DNA of 64,000 nucleotides from Phaseolus vulgaris (Eukaryota; Streptophyta; Magnoliopsida; Fabales; Fabaceae), in assembly GCF_000499845.2 (NCBI RefSeq), contig NC_023755.2, forward strand, positions 28,240,703 to 28,304,702, in the 5' to 3' direction. The notes under the pieces are model-generated. The model was not told the DNA's origin. It was given only the letters and a program-made list of their open reading frames with translations, and ran no database searches. The position numbers were made by a program, and so were the translations under genes. Below are positions 10,666 through 23,600 of the stretch, in pieces (positions within the stretch are counted from its first letter, which is position 1; every line of letters starts with the position of its first letter).

Positions 10666-11440
10666 AACTTATTACATAATGAAGATTTTGTGCTAGTAGA
10701 AAAATTAGTCTCAATAAAATTCTGCTTACAAATATCTTCACTCTAGGTGAAACCCTGCCGAGAAAAATATCACAACATTTTGGTCATGGACGATTTCAAA
10801 ATAAATGAAACCCTGCCAAAATAAAAACATTCCGAAAATCAATTGAGCTTGGATGATTTCATTACAGGTGAAACCCACCCAATATTATAATATTTTTCAA
10901 TTTCAAATTATTCATGACTCATGATAACAAATCACGTATTAACCGAAAGGTGTCATCGAGAACATCTAAAGGTAAGTTAGGAATTTGAATTCACAAATTA
11001 AAAAAAAATTTACCCGAAAGGTTCTTATATGTAGTAAAACAATACTATAACTTAATTAACTAACTTGAGAGGTACGACCGAAAGCTTATTAAGTGCAAGA
11101 AAACACTTATCAATCCTTGCGCTTTTTATCATGATATTTGAGAAGTATAACCCAAAGGTAATTGAATATAGTAAAACGTATGTTTTGAAAATCAACTACA
11201 TTAATTAAGAAACGAAAAGTATAACCGAGAGTTATTCTTAATTGATTTAGTCAAATAATTCAGTATAATCAAAGAAATGTAGAACCGAAAGCAATAACCG
11301 AAAGGCCCAAAAAATTTTATATTTAATAAGCAGAAGTAAATACATTAGCCATAGTGGCGTTCAAAATAGTTTAATTCCCGATAAACTAACCGATAACTAT
11401 AACAAAAAAATTGAGCTCATATTCATTTAACTCACGACGT
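10666..11440. repeat. Element B post-pol repeat region
   Basis: Non-coding stretch between pol and the antisense gene. Short motifs recur irregularly: GAAACCCTGCC or GAAACCCACCC (about 10750, 10808, 10870), and ACCGAAAG or close variants (about 10945, 11013, 11068, 11225, 11284, 11296). This parallels the repeat modules found at the same position in A and A2, although the sequences are unrelated. Confidence 0.5.
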
Positions 11441-11444
11441 TAAC

Positions 11445-13380
11445 ATCTTCTCCATTCTCTTCCGGAATCTTGTTGACTGGAATTAGTTCACTATTGTAAA
11501 ATTCTTTTTTAACATCAAATTTTCCTTCATCAATAGGGATCTTGTAAAAATATTTGGCTTGTTGAAGAGCTTTCTCAAAACCTAGTTAATGTTGTTCCAA
11601 GATAAAACTTTCGGCTTCAAACACGCTCACCTTTAATTGATTTATTTCTTTCTCCATGAGTTTGATGGTTGCTCTTATCAGTTTCTTTGGCAGTAGACAA
11701 CTCCAACAATTTTTCCTTCAAGAGTTGACTTTCATTTTGAAGTTGTGTTTTTTCTTCGTCACTCTTCAACTTCTCGGCATTTAACTCAGTAATCTTATTT
11801 TCAAGATTCTCTTTTTCGATTCTGAGTATTCAATGCATCTATTTCTTTCACTTGAAGAGTCAAAGACTTGATATTCTCATGTGCTTTAGCAAGTTCATTT
11901 TTCATCTTCTCAACTTCGGCGAACGAGATGCTATTTGCACTTTTGGTCTTCATCATTTTTCCAATTAGAAGAGTTCGACTTGAAAGCTCAATAATAGAAT
12001 CAGCCAAAGTTGCAGCATCAGTCGTCTTCAACATATTATACGATGATTCATTGACAGAAGTTTGAACAAATTTTGAAAATTTAGTGGTAGCAGCAAAGAT
12101 TGATTCTGGGAGAGGTTGTCATGAACCTCCTTCAGCATGACGATGATGCCGAGAAGATGAATGAGATCTCTTGCAACCTCGATCTCTTTTCTTGTTTCTC
12201 TTTGAAGGACCTACAACACGATCTTCATTCATAGGTTCAACAACTTCTACTTCCAGCACAGGATCAACAACAAGTTCATGTCGAGGAGTGACATCACCTG
12301 CTTTACTTAGAAGCTTGGTAAAGTAAGACCGTGCTTTCGGATTTGTAGCCGCCATCAAATCTGAAAGTCAATAAAACATTTAGCAAAGTTAAAAATCTCT
12401 TGCTATAAAACAAAAAAGTGAAACAAGTACATACCAATTAAAGCTTTCGGAGGCGTTTCCGAACTGTATAATCGTAACAAAGCGCGAGTGGGAATTTGAT
12501 ACGAGAAGTGACCGAAAACTTCAATTACACGCCGATCAGCAGCATCCATTGAATGGTATGACCAAGAATTAAACTTCAAAGGTTGGTCAGTCCAGTACAA
12601 AGGGAATTTTGGGGTATCTCCATCAAAGAAATATTTATTTTCTTCTTCCTCTATCAAAATCTTGAAAAAAAAACCCCTTTAAAGTCTTTATATGAAGAGG
12701 TAAAGGGTTTAAGAAAACAAATCCTAGGTTTACTAATCAAGGACAACCAGCCTGGTCGTTTGCCAGGTGGAGAGCTATAGTAATACAAAAAAAAAAATGG
12801 GCTAGGAGAAAGTGATAGTAATTTACATAAAATGCTAAAAGCTTGAATTGAAGCCCAACCATTAGGATGAAGTTGGGTAGGAGAAATATTAAGAAAATTA
12901 AGTATACCCATTTGAGAATCATTCAAAGGCAATCGAATATAAAGATCACTAAAAAAACAAGCATAAAAGTAAAAAAAATTCATTACTATCATTCTTTCGA
13001 CCATGGCAAACGTTATCAACATCCCCAACACGCTAAAAAGAAATTATATCATCATCAATGTTAGAAGAATAAATTTGGGAGTTGGAAAGAAAATTACAAA
13101 GCTCTTGTGCAGAACGGTACCGAGAGAAAAATTCTCGGACTTTGGAATTAACCCAATTATAACCAAGACGAAGGATCCTTTGTGACGCGATTCTTTCGGT
13201 TTTGTGAGGAACAACAATGGTAGTGGCTTCATTTGAATCTTTCATACATGAAAGAGTAGCATATGACGATTTGGAATGAGACTTTTGCTCAGTTCATATC
13301 ACTCGCCCAGTAGATTCACCACCCGCACTCGAAAAACCAGTAAAGTCATCAGAAGCAGAAACAGAACTTAAAATAGACAT
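11445..13380 (-). pseudogene. Antisense accessory gene of element B (spliced)
   Basis: Antisense gene with ATG at 13380-13378 (MSILSSVSAS). Exon 1 includes a broken copy of the gypsy-type transposon domain (ISPTQLHPNGWASIQAFSILC at about 12890-12830 as a landmark, then SYKDFKGVFF and KYFFDGDTPKFPLYW). It ends at LRLYSSETPPKALI. A clean intron spans 12434-12361 (GTATGTAC to GACTTTCAG, phase 1, 74 bp). It joins in frame to MAATNPKARSYFTK, a region with charged and Ser-rich repeats, and then a coiled coil (EKMKNELAKAHENIKSL, about 11920-11870). Several stops and frameshifts exist, for example a stop near 13300 and a break near 12650. Function unknown. Confidence 0.75.
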
Positions 13381-13458
13381 TATACCTTTGAAACGATATG
13401 TTGGAGCTCTTAGAAAGCAACAAAGATTAAATAGTATCACAAACAACAGATGAAACAA

Positions 13459-13467
13459 GGTATTTAT
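13459..13467 (-). promoter_or_regulatory. TATA box of element B antisense gene
   Basis: TATAAATAC reads on the minus strand about 80 bp upstream of the antisense ATG (13380). A perfect TATA box at this distance fits a Pol II core promoter with a short leader. Element D has TATAAATAG at the equivalent place. Confidence 0.6.
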
Positions 13468-13700
13468 AGTATAAGCAAAACCCTAAAATTTGAAGCATCA
13501 CAACATCTCAAACTGTTCAAATACTTGCCATCTAACGGTTGAATAGATCGCTTACATCAAATCACTTGTTCTGATCAAGAAAAAGCACAAAAAAATGAGA
13601 CATTTAATGCAAAATCAAAATCATTTCCTGATATACTATATAATATTAAGGCATAAATGCTTTTCTTAAATAAATAAAAATCCTTATGTCGGGGAGCCAG

Positions 13701-14131
13701 TGTACTGATAGGATCGAGAGGTTTAACCAAGAGGTTGTGCCGAGAACTACATATATAAAAGAATAAAATAAACATACGTATATAATCACTGTAGCAAATC
13801 CCAATTCAATAAGAGCCCAAATTAATGGGTATGTGTAAAATAATAAAGTAGTGCAAAAAGAAAAGTCCAAATAAGATATAAGTTCAATAAGAAAACCCTA
13901 TATATAGAGAATCAGGGCAAGAGGTAAGGTAGAGTAAATTTTATTTGATGAACATTAAACTAGTTCTGACTTTGGCATCAAAGCGCCTTGCAGGTACACA
14001 CACCTATCCGTGAGGAGGAGAAGCCGAGAGACCTACCTGGAGAAAAGCCCAAAGCCCAAAATCGGAAGATCAGTTGAAGAAGTTGGTCTTGTCAACTTAT
14101 TTGAGTGTTCTCGGACCTTGTTATAAGAACG
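13701..14131 (+). repeat. 3' LTR of element B
   Basis: The LTR follows the purine-rich CGGGGAGCCAG and starts TGTACTGATAGG. It holds a TATATATAGAG box near 13902-13912 and ends near TTGTTATAAGAAC at 14131, where AT-rich unrelated sequence begins. The right edge is estimated from the AGAACA-type ending of related LTRs, because no second LTR copy is in the window. Confidence 0.6.
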
Positions 14132-15196
14132 TAAGGAGTAAAAGAGTAATTAAGTTTTAAAAAAATATTTAATTTTGAAGTGTATTTGATAAGATCAATA
14201 GTTAGCTATAATAGTTTGTTTCACTCGTTCATAATTTAATTTGACAAACATTAAGTTGTTTGGTTGATATTTCAAAATAATATATTTTAGAAGCTTATAA
14301 CTTATAAATTATAAACTACTTGAACTAAGTTTGTGACTTATAACTTATTTAATTTTTTATATTTTTATTTTTAATTTGATTTTACCTATTAAAATCCATT
14401 TCAATCTTATAAATACAATTAGTTATTTATACTTCTTGTATTGTTATTTGTTGAGTTATTTTTAAGTTTTTTTATGAACTTCAAATAAAAAATTAATATT
14501 ATAAATTAAAGAAACAAATGCTTATGATACTACGTGAATTTACACAAAATAAAAAGTATAAAAAAATAAATTTAATGTACCAGTGATTTAAATTTAAAAA
14601 AATGATACTAATAATAATAAATACTAAAAAAACATAATTTAAAAAAAAATAAAGAGAAGTATTAAAAAAATCAATAAAACATTAATTATTTAAAAAATAA
14701 AAAATAAAAATTACATAATAATATATTTTTATATAAAAATATAAATTTCACTAATATAATAGAACTTATGTAATTATATTTTTTAAAATATTTTATAACT
14801 ATTAATCAGTTTACATCTCCAATCCAATAAGTTAGTTTATCATACTAAAATTTATAAATTAACAACTTATAAGCTACCAACTAGCTTAATAGCTAGAAAA
14901 TAGTTTATCAATTACTATCTAATTTACCACTTAAATTTGTCAAACAAACATTATTACTTTTATTTTTAATATAGAGCCACATACTCCCTCGTTTTCACTA
15001 GCTAGTATGCATACAAAATTCAACTTTACTAATTAATGTACTAATTAAGTAAAAAATTGCATAAATAACTAAAGGAATTAAGTAAAAAATTGCATAAATA
15101 ATTAAGTAAAAAATTGCATTCAATTTTATTAGTCTTTGAAATTAAAGGAAATTCAATTACTTTTATTAAATTTTAAGATTTTTATTTGGTATAATT
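14132..15196. other. AT-rich intergenic DNA, possible MITE at 14243-14955
   Basis: No gene seen. A possible fold-back unit is bounded by TTTGACAAACATTAAG (14243) and a reverse-related ACTTAAATTTGTCAAAC (14932). It has GCTTATAA-type motifs inside each end, and similar GCTATAAGCTAA sequence recurs near 24070. A hAT-like MITE is one reading. The ends are too diverged for a firm call. Confidence 0.3.
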
Positions 15197-16191
15197 ACCT
15201 TTTTGTCCCTATATTTGGGATCAATATTCAATTTAATATAGTGGTTTTTAAAAAAATCAATTTGGTCCCAATGTTTTTTAAAAATGTTCAATATGGTCCC
15301 TTCCGTTAAGTTTTCACCAACAACGTTAGCTGTTGTTGACGTGGCACACACAGTGGCATGAACAAACCTTTAAAGTTTTGAAATTGGGGAAAGAAGATTG
15401 AGAGAGAGGTTGGCGGAGGCGGTGATGTCTATGGTGGTGGAGCCAAGGGAGGTGGAGGCGAGACGACTATGGCGGTTTCGTTCTCTATTCGTGATCGCGA
15501 TCACCACTTACAGTCGTCGTTTCACTCGTCGTCGCGCTCACTGTCGTCACAGTAGCCGCCCTTCGCCACTAGCGTCCACCGTCCCTCTCTCTTGCGGTTG
15601 TTGCTTCCTCTCTTCTGTTTTTGATTTTGTTGAGTGTTGTCGCGGGTCTGGTTTTCTTCCTCTCTTGTTTTATTTTTTTTTAGTGCGGTGGAGTGATTGT
15701 TATTTAAACACTGAAGATGACCAACAGAACAAAAAAATTCATAACATTTTAGACAATTTACATGATCATTTGCTAGTGCATTGGTTGATTATGAGATTAT
15801 ACCAACATATGTAAACACTAAAGATGACCAACAAAACAAAAAAATTTATAACATTTTAGACAATTTACATGATCATTTGCTAGTGCATTGGTTGATGATG
15901 AGATTATACCAACATATCTTTTTCATCCATCATTTTCATACAGTTCCGCCTTTGCCTCCACTGCTGCCTCCGCCTTCCTTCCCCTCAATCTTATTTCTCC
16001 AATTCCATTCAGCCCGAAACCTCAAATTTTATTCAGTCCATATGTGCAAACAAATGTCAGTGTGTGCGTCACATCATCAACCATTAACACTTGAATTTTT
16101 TAAATTTTAAAAAAAAACGTTGAGACCAAATTGATTTTTTTTTAAACCATTATATTAAATTGAATATTGACTCTAGTAGAAATCAAAAGGT
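15197..16191. mobile_element. Mutator-like element with long terminal inverted repeats
   Basis: The left end (15197-~15370) and right end (~16030-16191) are reverse-complementary over about 160-170 bp. Shared blocks include TCAATATTCAATTTAATATA, AAATCAATTTGGTC and a GACGTGGCACACAC-like segment. Long TIRs of this kind are typical of Mutator-like elements. No transposase is present. The interior is unusually GC-rich for the region (about 15395-15650, with GGCGGAGGC and GTCGTCGTCG-like stretches), as expected if host gene fragments were captured (Pack-MULE). A 9-bp target duplication could not be fixed because the outermost ends are ragged. Confidence 0.65.
15706..15919. repeat. 107-bp tandem duplication inside the Mutator-like element
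   Basis: Two head-to-tail copies (15706-15812 and 15813-15919) begin AAACACT(G/A)AAGATGACC and end ACCAACATAT. They differ at only a handful of positions. The duplication is more recent than the divergence of the flanking TIRs. Confidence 0.85.
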
Positions 16192-16388
16192 TTTATGTTA
16201 TTAAAATTAAGTTATGTTTTATTTTGATTCCTAAATTTTGTTATTATCATGTAAGCCTAACTAGGAAACAAAACTAAAACAAATATTTTATTTAAAGGAA
16301 ATCTTAAATAATTTCAGGAAATTATTTGAAGTATAATATGATAATAGGATGTAATTTTCAAGACTAAACTAAATTGATCATTTAGTGT

Positions 16389-17558
16389 TGTACCGTCCCG
16401 TATCCGGGCGTTGACAAAGTCAAGGTCAAAGTCAACGCCTGGAGTCAAAGTCGACACAAGGCGTCTCCTAGGTGGAGAGACGCCAAGTACCAGCATCGCC
16501 GAGGCAAGGCGTCGCCTAACCAGGGCATCGCCAAGATCAAATATCACTAAGGCAAGGCGATCACCGTGTGGTTCCCCGATACCCATGGGTAGGAAAGACC
16601 ATGGAGGGAGCGACACCGTGGGTAGGCCTCAGGTCCCGATAATCCGGGGTAGTGATAAAGAGAAGAGAAAGGTGGCTTCAAGGCCATAGTGATAGCACCA
16701 GTGTAGGGCAGCCTGACTCGTGAAGTACCCCTGCCGCCCCAGAGACGCCTTTGGGACAGTTACGGCTCAAGAGGAGGGTCACGCCCAGGGTAGCCGGGTG
16801 CAGGGTACGAGAGGAAGGCAGATACGCTCTCAAAGTGAGTGACTAGATGATTGGGGGCATGAGTTGGCACCCAAAAAGTCACCCCTTGCGCAGTAGCACT
16901 CCCAAGCAGGAGGACTCACACGTAGAAACATCCCCAGATGGGGTCATGGCGCTGTGAGGCCCTCCATGCGTACGACAGCCAGGTCAGAATAGAAACATCA
17001 TTTAGTCAGGTATCAGGTAATTAAAGTTATTTAATACAGTTTCTGTTTCGAGCGTTTAAGGTACTATAAAGGCTCCCAAGCGTTTCAACGTCTTAAATGT
17101 GCTACGTTTTCTAATTAGACGCGTTAATTAAGTGCGTTACGTTGTATAATTAAAAGCGCTTTAAGACGCTTTAAATGCTAGGGTAGTTTAAATAGCGCCG
17201 AGAATGTTAGGAACGGGGTTCGAACTTTTGACAAATTTTTCATAAACTCTCTAGTTGCTTGCTCGAGCCTTGAGGTTACGGACAAGGGACTGGGAAAAGA
17301 TCTTTGCCAAAACGAGAAAATACACACTAGAAATAGTTTCCTTTTTACCACCTTCAGAGTGCCATACGCGGGCTCCAATACGGAGGTGCATAGTTTTTGG
17401 TGTTTCTTGCTGGCTGACTTGAGCGTCGGAGTGCAAACGGTCGCTAGGGCGCCCTTTTGTCCTTCTTTGCAGGAATCCACAGGTAATCAGTGGGAATGAG
17501 TCCTTAGGTGACGGTTGAGGTTGCGCACGAAGACGTCCCAGGTCAACCGAACGGAACA
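16389..17558 (+). repeat. Solo LTR of the element A family, 5-bp target duplication AGTGT
   Basis: A complete LTR starting TGTACCGTCCCG and ending GGTCAACCGAACGGAACA, alone without internal sequence. It is flanked by perfect AGTGT on both sides (16384-16388 and 17559-17563). It aligns with the LTRs of A and A2. A TATAAAG box lies at 17065-17071 and the conserved 19-nt motif at 17415-17433. It arose by recombination between the two LTRs of a full element. Confidence 0.93.
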
Positions 17559-17654
17559 AGTGTAAAAACCATATTGAACAACTAGATTAATCAAATTATA
17601 AATTTTTTATTTTAAAAATAAACTATACATTATAAGAAAATTAATATATTTGGA

Positions 17655-18115
17655 ATACTATACATTATAAAAAAAATTATTAAATAAAAACTAATTTTAA
17701 AAATTAAAATAATTAATTATTATATATATTAACTAAATTAGTGATCACTTTATAAATGAAAAAATTATTAATATATAAAATAATTTTTATTATTAATAAA
17801 AAATTAGACATAATTTTTAAATATTCATTAACTATCGAGGTTTTAACAACTAATTACTTTATATTTTAAATTAGTATTTATTAATATGTTAGAAATTAAT
17901 TTAAAATTTAAAATATTAGTAGCTAAAAAAAATCTTGATAAATAATTTAAATATCAATTTAAAAATTATTTTATAAATTTTTATTAATAATAAAAATTAC
18001 TTTGATACTAATAATTTTTTAGTTTATAAATAATATCTAATTTAGTCCTAACTAAATATTTTTGGTTTATAAAATTAGTTAATATTTAATATTTTTTTTT
18101 TATAAAATCATTTAA
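17655..18115. repeat. Fold-back MITE, copy 1
   Basis: An AT-rich unit with inverted ends. It starts AAAAAAATTATTAAATAAAA and its far end, read on the other strand, gives a closely related sequence. It carries no ORF. The same end sequences occur at 18690 and 20270. Confidence 0.5.
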
Positions 18116-18689
18116 GGGTTTATTATCTTTTTATAAATTTTTATTTTTAGTTTCTAATCCAATTTTTTATGGATTCTTAACTGTTTCTAATAGTGATTTT
18201 TCACGTCTTTTAGGAGTTTAACCGGCAGTCACGTGTAATTTTATTTTGTAAAATGTATTTTTAATCATTTATCAATTAGATCGATATCTTCAACTGGCAT
18301 AAATAAATAAATAAGGATTAGTAATACAGTTTATAAAATGTAATTTTAATTGTTTCACCAAGATCTAACGTTGGGTAAAACATATTAACTGAAAAATATA
18401 AAAAGATACTGATTAAAAAATTATTAGGAACTAAAAAATTTAGAGAAAAAATATTAAATTCTAATTTATAATTATATGATAATATAAAAATTTGCAGCAC
18501 TACCATATTTGAATTAAATTTATAAAAAATAAGTCACTAATACTTTCAATAAGGATAATAAATAAGAATATAAAATATGTTTTTCTTCTCGTAAAATACA
18601 TAAAGTTCAATTTAGTCTCACGCAATTCTCAAATTTCAGTACCACTCAACTACTTATCTTATAAAATTCATTTATCTTTTTATTAAGTA

Positions 18690-19045
18690 AGGTATAAATT
18701 ATTATTATAAAAAAATTATTAAAAAAAATTAATTTTAGAATTAAAAATAATTAGGTTATAATATTGAATAAATTAGATATTATTTTTAAAATTAAATTAA
18801 TTATTAAAATCTAAATTAATTTTTATTATTAATAAATAAATTTTAAATTAATATTTAATGTTCACTATCAATTTTATAATCTAAATAATTAATAATTAAT
18901 TTGATATCAATTTAAAACTTATTTATTAATAATATAAATTAATATTTTTTAAATTTCTAAAATAATATTTAATTTTAATTAATAGAATAATTAATTATTT
19001 TTTATCTTTAAAATTTATTTTTATTTAATAATTTTTTAGTATTAC
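18690..19045. repeat. Fold-back MITE, copy 2
   Basis: The left end TTATAAAAAAATTATTAAAA and the right end (minus-strand AAAAATTATTAAATAAAAAT) are inverted repeats. It belongs to the same family as the units at 17655 and 20270. No coding capacity. Confidence 0.55.
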
Positions 19046-20269
19046 ATTCAACAACGTGATTCTCACATTCACATTAATTTGGCTATGGTGAATATTTAAT
19101 TTAGTCTCTGAAATATATCTCCCTGTCATATTAGTCTCTGAAACTAAGTAAACTTTAAAAAAAAATATTTTTTTTATAATATCATTTAAGTTACTAAAAC
19201 TCATTTTTATTTATTTTATTTCCTAAACATACGTTATTATTATCATTTAAGTTTCTAGTAATTAAAATGACAAAAAGGAGATTAATGTCAACAACTTAAA
19301 TAAAACTAAAAAAATCAAATGTATGGAGTTTTGTTAGTTTCAAATATTATATAGCAATATGAAGCTCAGACACTTCTCTTAAATGACTTCTCTTAAATGA
19401 CGTATCCGTGTCGACACTCGTAGGACACTTACCAGTGAAGGTGTTCAATTAAAAAAATATTTGTTGAATTTTTGAAAATTCTAGCATGGTTCTAACATAA
19501 TTTTAAAGGTATAAATACAATAATTTTTTAAAAATTTAAATTTATTGTATAAATTTTTATTATCATTATAAAAATAAGGAACAAATTCTTTTGAATCAGT
19601 CATGAAAAATATCTTCAGTTTTCAAAAGAATCTCAAACGTACTTTTACATATAAATATTTATTTTCAATTAATATAATTTAAAATTATATAATATAGAGA
19701 TTCGTGTCTATGTCCTAATTTTAAAAATGATATGTATTTTCATATTTCCGTGTATGTGTGAGTATTGGTATATGTGTTACATACACAATAACATTCAATT
19801 TAAAAGATTAAAATATACATACTTTTTTTCCCTTTTACCACTTGTTTGTTTTTTCTTACGTGCCATTGTGCATAGCACGCGCCTGCTGCTAGTGTACGTA
19901 TAAATATGTTGATGTTTTAAAAAAAACAGTTATTCATCCAGCAGCCCAATAGCTCCATTTTGTATAATTTTTCATCTTGACTTAAGATCTAACTGATTTT
20001 TTTTTTTTATAAAAGCTTTCTTAAAATTTCGTCAACATCCCAAACAACAACGATTATCAATCATAAAAAAACATTATTAAAAAATAAAATAAAAAATAAT
20101 AATAATCCTAAACAAAAATCAACTTAAGATATAATTTATTTATACTTCATTTTTATTTGAGAAATGTCACCAAAATTTTAAAGTTTAGATGTGAAATTTC
20201 TTCTCAATAAATAACTTTTTAATAAAATATTAGGTTGAGATGATAGTGAAACATAATATATTGTATTAA
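19046..20269. other. Intergenic AT-rich DNA
   Basis: No gene, RNA gene or clear element found. The stretch contains simple A/T runs and short low-complexity segments only. Confidence 0.6.
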
Positions 20270-20690
20270 CTAAAATATTTATTATAAAAAATTATTAAAT
20301 AAAAATTAATTTTAAAAATAATATATAATTAATTACTATATTGATTAAGATATTATATTATAAACTAAAAAATTATTAAAATAATTTTTATTATTAATAA
20401 AATTTTATAAATTAATTTTTCAATTGATATTTAATTAACTAATTGGTATCTAATATCTATTAAGGTTTTAACTACTAATTAAATTTAAAATTTAAAGTGA
20501 TTCGTAACTAAAAAGTTAAATTAGATATCCATTTAAAAATTAGTTTATATTTTTTTTTAATAATCGAAATTACTTTAAATACCAGTAATATTTTTAATTT
20601 ATGAAATAATATATAATTTAGTCAATATAAAAACTAATTATTTTTATCTTTAAAATTAATTTTCATTTAATATTTTTATAGTAATTATTA
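20270..20690. repeat. Fold-back MITE, copy 3
   Basis: The best-preserved copy. The left end TTATAAAAAATTATTAAATA pairs with the right end, whose minus strand reads ACTATAAAAATATTAAATGA. Inverted similarity extends through AAAATTAATTTTAAA for about 60 bp. Confidence 0.6.
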
Positions 20691-23600
20691 CTTAATATTT
20701 AAATTTTAGTAAAAATTACAAATTTCACAATTACAAAGATGATTGTAAATTCTCTCTTAACACACAATTACTCAACTTCCTTATACACTTGAAAAAAATT
20801 ATTAAATTGTGTCATAACATTTAGATTTTAATTTTATATTAATTTTCTTACTTTTTTTACTTTTTTTTATTCTACTTAATGTGAAATTTACTTTGATGAA
20901 CATCTACTTAAAAGAGTTTTGGTAATTAACCCTACGAGTGCTTATTAATAAAAAATTATGACAACAAACTTTTAAACACTTAAACAAATTTCTATTAATA
21001 AAAAAATGTTTGTTAGGACTTTTCTTCAAAATATTGTCCCACTCTCAAGAATATTTCTTTCTCGATGTTGTGGTACAATTTGCATCTCGGTAGTCTCTTC
21101 TACTGTTGCACCACTCAGAAATAAACAGTAGCAAACATTCATTTCGCAGGTGCACTTTCTGCTACACTTCCAATTTTGTGCTAATTTATTTCGAAAAGGC
21201 GAATTATTTGACTCTTTTTCTCTCTTAATTAGATTCCATTTTTTCTTTCTTAGATTCCATTCTCATTTTGATATGAACACTTGATTGCCTCCATACATGC
21301 TACAATAACTATCACAGAATTGACCTACGAACACAACCTATTTTCAACCACAAATATCCAAGTACACGTGTTGCTGTTCTTTGGTATTTAATCACTTCTA
21401 TCTAGAAAACTCGACCCCTTTTAATAGAAACTGAATAGTATGGACAAAAAGAAGCCACATAAATAATGGACATAGCATAGGCAAAATTTTGTCCTACACA
21501 CATGAGGTTGAAGTTGGTGAGAAACGAAAACGCATAAAATTTCATGGTTTTCCTAGTGCCTGCATTGCAAGAGGTTATTGTCTAAAAAATGGTGACAAAA
21601 AAGTTAACTAGTGTTTGGTTGTTATCGTGACATAAATTTTCTGCAATTCCCTCGCCAATGGGGCTTTGCTCTCACACCATTGGTTCATTGCAGAATTCAG
21701 ATTTGGTGAGGCTTTATTCAGTTTTATCCATGTGTGCAACAGTAGTAAATGTTGGGTTTATTAGTTGTCACTTCCTCGTGGATCCTTTTTTTCTCTTCAT
21801 TGGGAAGTTTCAATTAATATTCTGTAATCAAAGTAGTAAATATTTGAAAGCAACAGTCATCGCTGGCACCTCTCCAGATTTGGAATAGAACATTACAATT
21901 CTTTAATTTAAGACAGGAACCTACCACATTTGCTACTGCTATAGTTATTTTACTACATACGATGCAGATGTCTTAAGCATGACCAACACATGCATGGACG
22001 ACTTAAGCATGGCCAACCATGCAAGGCAGAGGTCGCTCTTAAACGTGAATTTTGTGAAAACTTATAATTTATGCTAATCTACGTCCACCTAGATAAGAGG
22101 TTACATATCTATAAATATGTTTACATATCTTTTGATCAATATTAAGTCAAGATATTCATTTAAGTATTTACTACACTCAATCACTTAATATCAAATATAA
22201 CGTCTTAAAACCTTTTGTAAATATTTACTCGGACTGAATACCGATAGCCAAAATCTATTAGGTATTGACACTGAAAGAGTCTTAAAAATCCGAGTAAGTG
22301 TGTTCATACAAAAATAGTTAGTAATCTTTAACTTCATTATGTCAGTCAACAATTTCGAAATACGACTCATAAATACTCCCTTCCCTTTATTTTTTTTTTA
22401 TTTTTTCAATCTTTCTCTCTCAATTTCTATCTCTCTCTCTTCTCTCTTCAATTTCTCTTTCATAATTTATCTATTTTAAAATCTACTCACACCCTTCAGT
22501 AGCTGAGAGTCAGACTGCATTTCTACATATATTTTCAAATAAAGTTCATTTTTACTCTAAAGATTCTTTATTTTCTATTTTTCCTTAGGATTTAGTCATC
22601 GATCTTGATGGAGACAGTTGAAAAAAGTGTTTCTTTTAACTTGTTTTAACACATACTAAATTTTGGTGATGTTTGGATAACATGTTTTAGGTCCTTAGAT
22701 TCTAGAATAGTTTCCACTAGAATAAAGAATTTTAGCCAATGAAAGTTATCTTATGTTTTGGATAGAACTTTTGTGTAATTGATTTAAATAATAAGTTGAT
22801 CTAGTAACTGGATTGTGTATATTAGAGTACAAAGTTAGTTCAACTGAATTTGATTATGGGTTTATGACTTTGAATAGTTGAAATTATATTGAAATGACCA
22901 AAGAATCATGTTTGAACAAATTTTAGTCTAGTTTGTTCTTGAAATAATCTTTATAAAAAATATTATTAAATTTCTTTCTTTATCTAGCGTATTAAGTAGA
23001 AATCTTCTTTATGGCAACTACTTCTTATTTTTGGAATTAAATATTTATTTTAAAAAGATTTCTTAAATATTATATATCATTTTTCTAAACGAAATATTCA
23101 TTCTAGAAAGTTTCTAATAATGATAGCATGTATATCTTAATTGTATTCAAGAGTTAATCTTGTTGTCTTGTGCATTTTGTTTGTGGTGAGTGTTTGTATA
23201 AACATATATAAAGACATAGTGGATTTTAATTTTTCTGAGGTTGAATAACTGAGACTAAATGTAGAATTAGTTTTAATCTGAATCAATATAAACTTTCTAT
23301 TTAATTTTTTATTTTATTTTGTTGTTGATAATCTTTATCAACTTGATTCCTAAATCAACTACATTCAATTCTCTAAAAGGATTTATTTTTCAAAGCACTT
23401 AAAGAAAGGGTAAATGCTTTAAAAAACAACAATTCACCTAGTTTAGTTTAGCCTCACTTTAGTTTTCAATAATTAGTCCAAACATAATCATTTAAAATAA
23501 ATACCGGAAAGAAATTATGCTTATTGCTCTTTAATTTCTTATAATGCTTAATCTTTTATTGAAGATGGATTACTAATATCTACATTAAATATTTAAGATA

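Larger units (their letters stand above)
8316..14131 (+). mobile_element. Element B: degenerate Tat-lineage retrotransposon, 3' part
   Basis: It starts abruptly in reverse transcriptase right after the LTR of element A and continues through RNase H, second RNase H, integrase C-terminus, repeats, antisense gene and an LTR of about 430 bp. Base composition is clearly more AT-rich than A, and the LTR differs, so it is a separate subfamily. Its 5' part should lie left of element A's own 5' LTR, outside the window. An internal deletion removes most of integrase. Confidence 0.85.

Noticed and set aside
21658..21888. 76-codon plus-strand ORF with hydrophobic stretches
   Set aside because: Isolated in AT-rich sequence with no family resemblance or gene context; length is compatible with chance.
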